Assembly (NCBI RefSeq): GCF_019334305.1 | Contig: NZ_JAHWGH010000015.1 | Span: 62,001 to 126,000, forward strand | Direction of reading: 5' to 3' | DNA from: Rossellomorea orangium | GTDB lineage: Bacteria > Bacillota > Bacilli > Bacillales > Bacillaceae_B | Length of the DNA: 64,000 nucleotides | Part shown: piece by piece, positions 60,692 through 64,000 of the stretch | How the letters are laid out: each line of letters begins with the position of its first letter | Numbering within the stretch: the stretch's first letter is position 1 | Translations under genes and position numbers: made by a program | The notes under the pieces: generated by a model | The model's database searches: none | Told to the model about the DNA's origin: nothing | Seen by the model: the letters and a program-made list of their open reading frames with translations, nothing else

Positions 60692-62441
60692 GGTGGATTT
60701 CCCCCTCTCCGAATTGAGAATGGTAGATGTGTTGATAAAGGCTGGAATCTTCTAATAAGGATTGATGGGTGCCCTCGCCGATCAGCTCCCCATCTTCTAA
60801 TAGCAAGATACGATCGGATTCCATCGCCGTACTGACTTTTTGAGTGATGATCATGGTAGTGCACTCATATCGCTTCAAGGCTTGAAGCAGTCTTGATTCT
60901 GTTTTCAAATCGAGGGCGCTTGTACTGTCATCAAGAAGCAGGATCTTCGGTTTTCGAATAAGTGCCCTGGCAATGGAAAGGCGTTGCTTCTGGCCACCTG
61001 AAAGGTTGACCCCTTTTTGACCAAGGACCGTATCATATCCATTTGAAAGCTTCAGGATGGTCTCATGGATTTGGGCATCTTTGGCCGCCTGGATCATCTC
61101 TTCCCTCGTGGCATCTTCTTTCCCCCAGAGGAGATTTTCAGCAACCGACCCGGAAAACAGAATGACCTCCTGAGGCACGTATCCGATATTTTGTCTGATT
61201 TCATCGAGAGGAATCAACCTGATAGGGTGTCCGTCCAGTTCCACTGTCCCTTCCGTTGCATCGTAAAGACGGGGGATTAGCTGAAACAGAGAGGTTTTAC
61301 CCGATCCAGTAGCTCCCAGTAAGGAAACGGTTTGACCCGTCCCCACATGAAAGGATAGATGTCGGAGCACCTTTTCACGAGTGGATGGATATTGGAATGA
61401 TACATCTTTAAACGTGATCTCTCCACCGGTCACTTTGTTATTCTGATCTACTTCCGCTCCATCCTTCAAATCGATTTCCGTTTCAAGCACCTCCTCTACC
61501 CGCTCAGCCGAAGCCCTCGCTCTTGAAAAACTGGTGATGATGAATGAGAAAATAGAAAAAACAGAAGAGATTCTTGTTACATACGTTACGATTGCCACGA
61601 CTTCCCCGACCTTCGTTCCCCCTGAGGCAACATCAATGCTTCCAAACCATAGAACGGAGAGAAGGGCAAGGTTCATCACAAGCATCAAGAGAGGCATGAT
61701 GATTTCCATGAAACGAAGGGCAGCGGCCGTTCGATCCTTCAAATCTTCATTCGCATCATGAAAACGGCTTTCTTCATATTTACTTCTCGTATACGCTTTA
61801 ATCAATCTCATTCCCGAAAGGTTTTCCTTCATGACCTCATTCACTTTATCGAGTCTTGACTGAACTCGTTCAAACAGGTTCCATCCCCGTTTCAGAACCC
61901 ATAACAGAAATAGCCACAACACTGGAATGACGATGACTAATACAAGAGCAAGCCGGACATCGACGATCAGTGCCATGATGGTTGATCCCACTACAAGCAG
62001 CGGAGCCCTGAGCATAATCCGGAGACTCATGAAAATCGTGTTTTGCAGCTGCCTTACATCATTCGTCATCCTCGTGATGAGAGAAGAGGCTGGAAGCTTA
62101 CTAAAACTTGCAAATGAAAACGACTGAACCTTCTTATACAAGCTTTCACGTACGTCAAAGCCGAACCCCTGACTCGTATATGCAGCAAAAAAGGAATTCG
62201 TCACTCCTGAAATAAAGGCAATGAGGGACATGCCTACCATAATGAAGCCCCATTTCAACACGACGTCCAAATCTTTATTCAGTATCCCTTCATCAATAAT
62301 CCGTGCCATAAACAACGGATTCAATAATTCTACGGCAAGCTCTACCAGCATTAAACTCCAGGCAACGGCCATGGCAGCCCGGTAAGGCTTTAAGAAACGT
62401 ATGACCTTCAAACGAACACCCCTCTTAACTTTATCTGCCAT
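60684..62441 (-). CDS. ABC exporter, fused permease-ATPase, first half of heterodimer (YfiB-like)
   Basis: A 585-residue half-transporter: six membrane helices, Walker A GATGSGKTS, signature NLSGGQKQRLSIAR, Walker B ILLLDDSTSALD. The Asp in place of the catalytic Glu (DDST) marks a degenerate site, normal for one partner of a heterodimer such as BmrC/BmrD or YfiB/YfiC; the other half has the intact Glu. The H-loop is ITQKVS, with Gln in place of His, in keeping with a degenerate site. Confidence 0.9.
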   Translation of the reverse strand: MADKVKRGVRLKVIRFLKPYRAAMAVAWSLMLVELAVELLNPLFMARIIDEGILNKDLDVVLKWGFIMVGMSLIAFISGVTNSFFAAYTSQGFGFDVRESLYKKVQSFSFASFSKLPASSLITRMTNDVRQLQNTIFMSLRIMLRAPLLVVGSTIMALIVDVRLALVLVIVIPVLWLFLLWVLKRGWNLFERVQSRLDKVNEVMKENLSGMRLIKAYTRSKYEESRFHDANEDLKDRTAAALRFMEIIMPLLMLVMNLALLSVLWFGSIDVASGGTKVGEVVAIVTYVTRISSVFSIFSFIITSFSRARASAERVEEVLETEIDLKDGAEVDQNNKVTGGEITFKDVSFQYPSTREKVLRHLSFHVGTGQTVSLLGATGSGKTSLFQLIPRLYDATEGTVELDGHPIRLIPLDEIRQNIGYVPQEVILFSGSVAENLLWGKEDATREEMIQAAKDAQIHETILKLSNGYDTVLGQKGVNLSGGQKQRLSIARALIRKPKILLLDDSTSALDLKTESRLLQALKRYECTTMIITQKVSTAMESDRILLLEDGELIGEGTHQSLLEDSSLYQHIYHSQFGEGEIHHV

Positions 62442-62522
62442 TATTTATATGTATCATCATATCGTTTTTTTATTCTGGGTGGTAGTTGGAAGTGCCGTCC
62501 GTGCCTTACGGAAACCATGGAT

Positions 62523-62556
62523 CAAAAAAAGAGACCACGATATTCTGCGGCCTCTT
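62523..62556 (-). terminator. Terminator of the beta-propeller gene
   Basis: AGAGGCC / GGTCTCT stem with a 12-nt loop followed by T7 on the minus strand. Confidence 0.75.
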
Positions 62557-62567
62557 CTGTCAATGTT

Positions 62568-64000
62568 TTAGTTAAGATCTACTGTGTCGATATTATTGAA
62601 ACCGTCCATAGAGTAAGAAGTAATAGAGCGATTCGAAACAGTATAGAGCAGATCATCAATATAGATCAGTCTTTGAATCTGGTCTTCCCACTGTTCATAG
62701 TACTCTTTGTCTCTGTTTCCTTCTTCTGCGAGTTTCGATTTCAACACAATCCCTTTTTCAGGAGTGATTTCATAAAGAAGGGCACCTTGATAGTCGAAGT
62801 CCAGTTCATGCTGGCTTCCCTCCTTTTCATTGTAAACAGAGATTGGAAAACCGTATAGATTTCTTGATGGCTCATGAAGCAAGGCTTTGTGGTCCTCCAG
62901 TAAGGTAGAATGGGTCCCGGCCCCTCCGATGATTTCGGTGTCCGTTTCTTTCGGATGATGAAAATCAGTAATATCAAATAACGATATCTTCATCCCCTTC
63001 CTTGTGATCCTCGGTTCGATATTTGCTTCCTTACCATCGTTAACCACTTTCGTATCATACCCGAATCCGATCAGGTGCCGATCGTCAATCGGATGAAGGT
63101 ACGTACTGAAACCCGGGATCTTCAATTCCCCCAACACCTTTGGATCGGTTGGATCTTCCGTATCGATGACGAATAATGGGTCGACTTGCTTAAAGGTCAC
63201 TATATACGCTTTGTCTCCCATGAACCTGACAGAATAGATTTTCTCCCCACGGGCTAAATCCGTTACTTCTCCTACGTTTTTCATGTTTTCATCCAGTATA
63301 TATAGTGCATTGGAAGAAGGTGAGTCATTGTTCCAAGCCTCTCCATCGGTCGTGGCAATCCGAAAATACCCTCTGTGCTCATCCATGGAAAATTGGTTCA
63401 ATACTCTTCCTTCTACTCTTCCTGATGAGGTGAATGTGATCTCCCCATCCTCTACTCTAAATTTATAAATATCTGTATCAGGAGAAGCCCATCCGTCCTC
63501 CTCGTATTGTTCTGCAGCGATATACAAGTTCTCTTTTGTCATATAAACTGCATCTCCTCCACCAAGATAGGAATCGACGGTAAGGGGCGCTTTCGGATTT
63601 TCCATATCCAAAGCCGTCATTAAGGTATAGTTGGGAGAAGTGGATTTTGGGAAGTATCGGATGTTCTCATATGGAATCGGCTCTGACTCACCGTCCTTCA
63701 AACTATCCCTCACCCTTGGTCTTACATCAAGCTCATCATCCTGTTCAAGCATCCAGTAGTTTGGATACATACTGGAAATCAAGTAGACAGTAGAATCCAT
63801 TTTCCTGGACGAATGATACTGTCCTTCAAGCTCCACCTTTCTTTGCAAGGACGGCTTATCTTTGTTCGAAACATCATACAAGAACGCCACCGTCATGCCC
63901 TCAACCGGCATAATCTTAGATCGTGTTCCTTGATCACCTTCTTTAAAAGGCGGTGACCAGTTGTTTCCAATGACAAGCACTTTGTCTCCGTTCAAAAAAA
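62568..64000 (-). CDS. Secreted-type beta-propeller protein, N-terminus beyond window
   Basis: The visible 477 codons form the C-terminal bulk of a beta-propeller domain protein (PF09826-like), with repeated blades such as VEGMTVAFLYDVSNKDKPSLQRKVELEGQYHSSR, FVIDTEDPTDPKVLGELKIPGFSTYLHPI and GMKISLFDITDFHHPKETDTEII. These proteins are usually exported, with a signal peptide and a copper-amine-oxidase-like N-terminal domain, which would lie outside. The frame is open at the right edge. Function unknown; calcium- or copper-related roles are not shown by sequence. Confidence 0.82.
   Translation of the reverse strand, partial: FLNGDKVLVIGNNWSPPFKEGDQGTRSKIMPVEGMTVAFLYDVSNKDKPSLQRKVELEGQYHSSRKMDSTVYLISSMYPNYWMLEQDDELDVRPRVRDSLKDGESEPIPYENIRYFPKSTSPNYTLMTALDMENPKAPLTVDSYLGGGDAVYMTKENLYIAAEQYEEDGWASPDTDIYKFRVEDGEITFTSSGRVEGRVLNQFSMDEHRGYFRIATTDGEAWNNDSPSSNALYILDENMKNVGEVTDLARGEKIYSVRFMGDKAYIVTFKQVDPLFVIDTEDPTDPKVLGELKIPGFSTYLHPIDDRHLIGFGYDTKVVNDGKEANIEPRITRKGMKISLFDITDFHHPKETDTEIIGGAGTHSTLLEDHKALLHEPSRNLYGFPISVYNEKEGSQHELDFDYQGALLYEITPEKGIVLKSKLAEEGNRDKEYYEQWEDQIQRLIYIDDLLYTVSNRSITSYSMDGFNNIDTVDLN

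Overview
The window is chromosomal DNA of a spore-forming member of the Bacillaceae. The evidence is an alpha/beta-type SASP gene and a small gamma-SASP-like gene, a KinB-type sporulation kinase, an IspA-type intracellular subtilisin, SigA-type promoters, a T-box leader, a CcpA cre box and many intrinsic terminators. Rossellomorea or a related genus is possible but I cannot fix the genus. There is no prophage, IS or CRISPR array.

Region 1 (1-2.4 kb, minus strand) is the head of a branched-chain amino acid operon: ilvE then ilvD (cut by the left edge), behind a clear promoter with a cre site about 90 bp upstream of the expected start.

Region 2 (2.7-32 kb, almost all minus strand) is a large aromatic amino acid and phenylacetate catabolic island. 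Read in transcription order it contains: paaK, paaABCD, an EthD-like gene, paaF, paaG, an aldehyde dehydrogenase, paaH and paaJ; a small unknown gene; the repressor gene paaX; a PadR/membrane-protein pair on the plus strand; a nitronate monooxygenase; a TrpXYZ-type ABC importer; a hotdog thioesterase and phenylalanine dehydrogenase; a four-gene 2-oxoacid dehydrogenase complex; and the homogentisate set hppD, hisC-like aminotransferase, flavin reductase, fumarylacetoacetase and hmgA. Together they suggest two routes: tyrosine through homogentisate, and phenylalanine through phenylpyruvate to phenylacetyl-CoA and then the Paa pathway. A shared 19-bp operator-like sequence (TATAACGTT-N6-CGW on one strand) lies in front of paaK, paaX, the thioesterase/phenylalanine dehydrogenase unit and the ABC importer, with a one-mismatch copy before the nitronate monooxygenase. 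These look like one regulon.

Region 3 (32-42 kb) has a MarR regulator with a DHA2 efflux pump, a YitT protein, a GntR/FCD regulator, an ABC-F protein, an FAD amino-acid oxidase-like protein and a sodium symporter behind a T-box leader whose specifier reads as UUC (Phe). Two copies of a roughly 400-bp repeat, each with four short palindromes, sit in convergent intergenic regions at 20.5 and 36.4 kb.

Region 4 (41.5-64 kb) is mixed housekeeping and accessory: Cu/Zn SOD, IspA, YkuS, SASP-like peptides, a ferritin-like protein, a nuclease-XPD helicase fusion, a KinB-like kinase, a protein joining an HTH domain to a degenerate F1-ATPase beta subunit, GDPD, a receiver-like cPRR protein, an aromatic acid exporter, an acyl-CoA dehydrogenase-like flavoprotein, an AGCS symporter, a uracil-DNA glycosylase, a stress FMN-binding protein, an unassigned ncRNA candidate of about 345 nt with its own promoter and terminator, a heterodimeric ABC exporter pair and a beta-propeller protein cut by the right edge.
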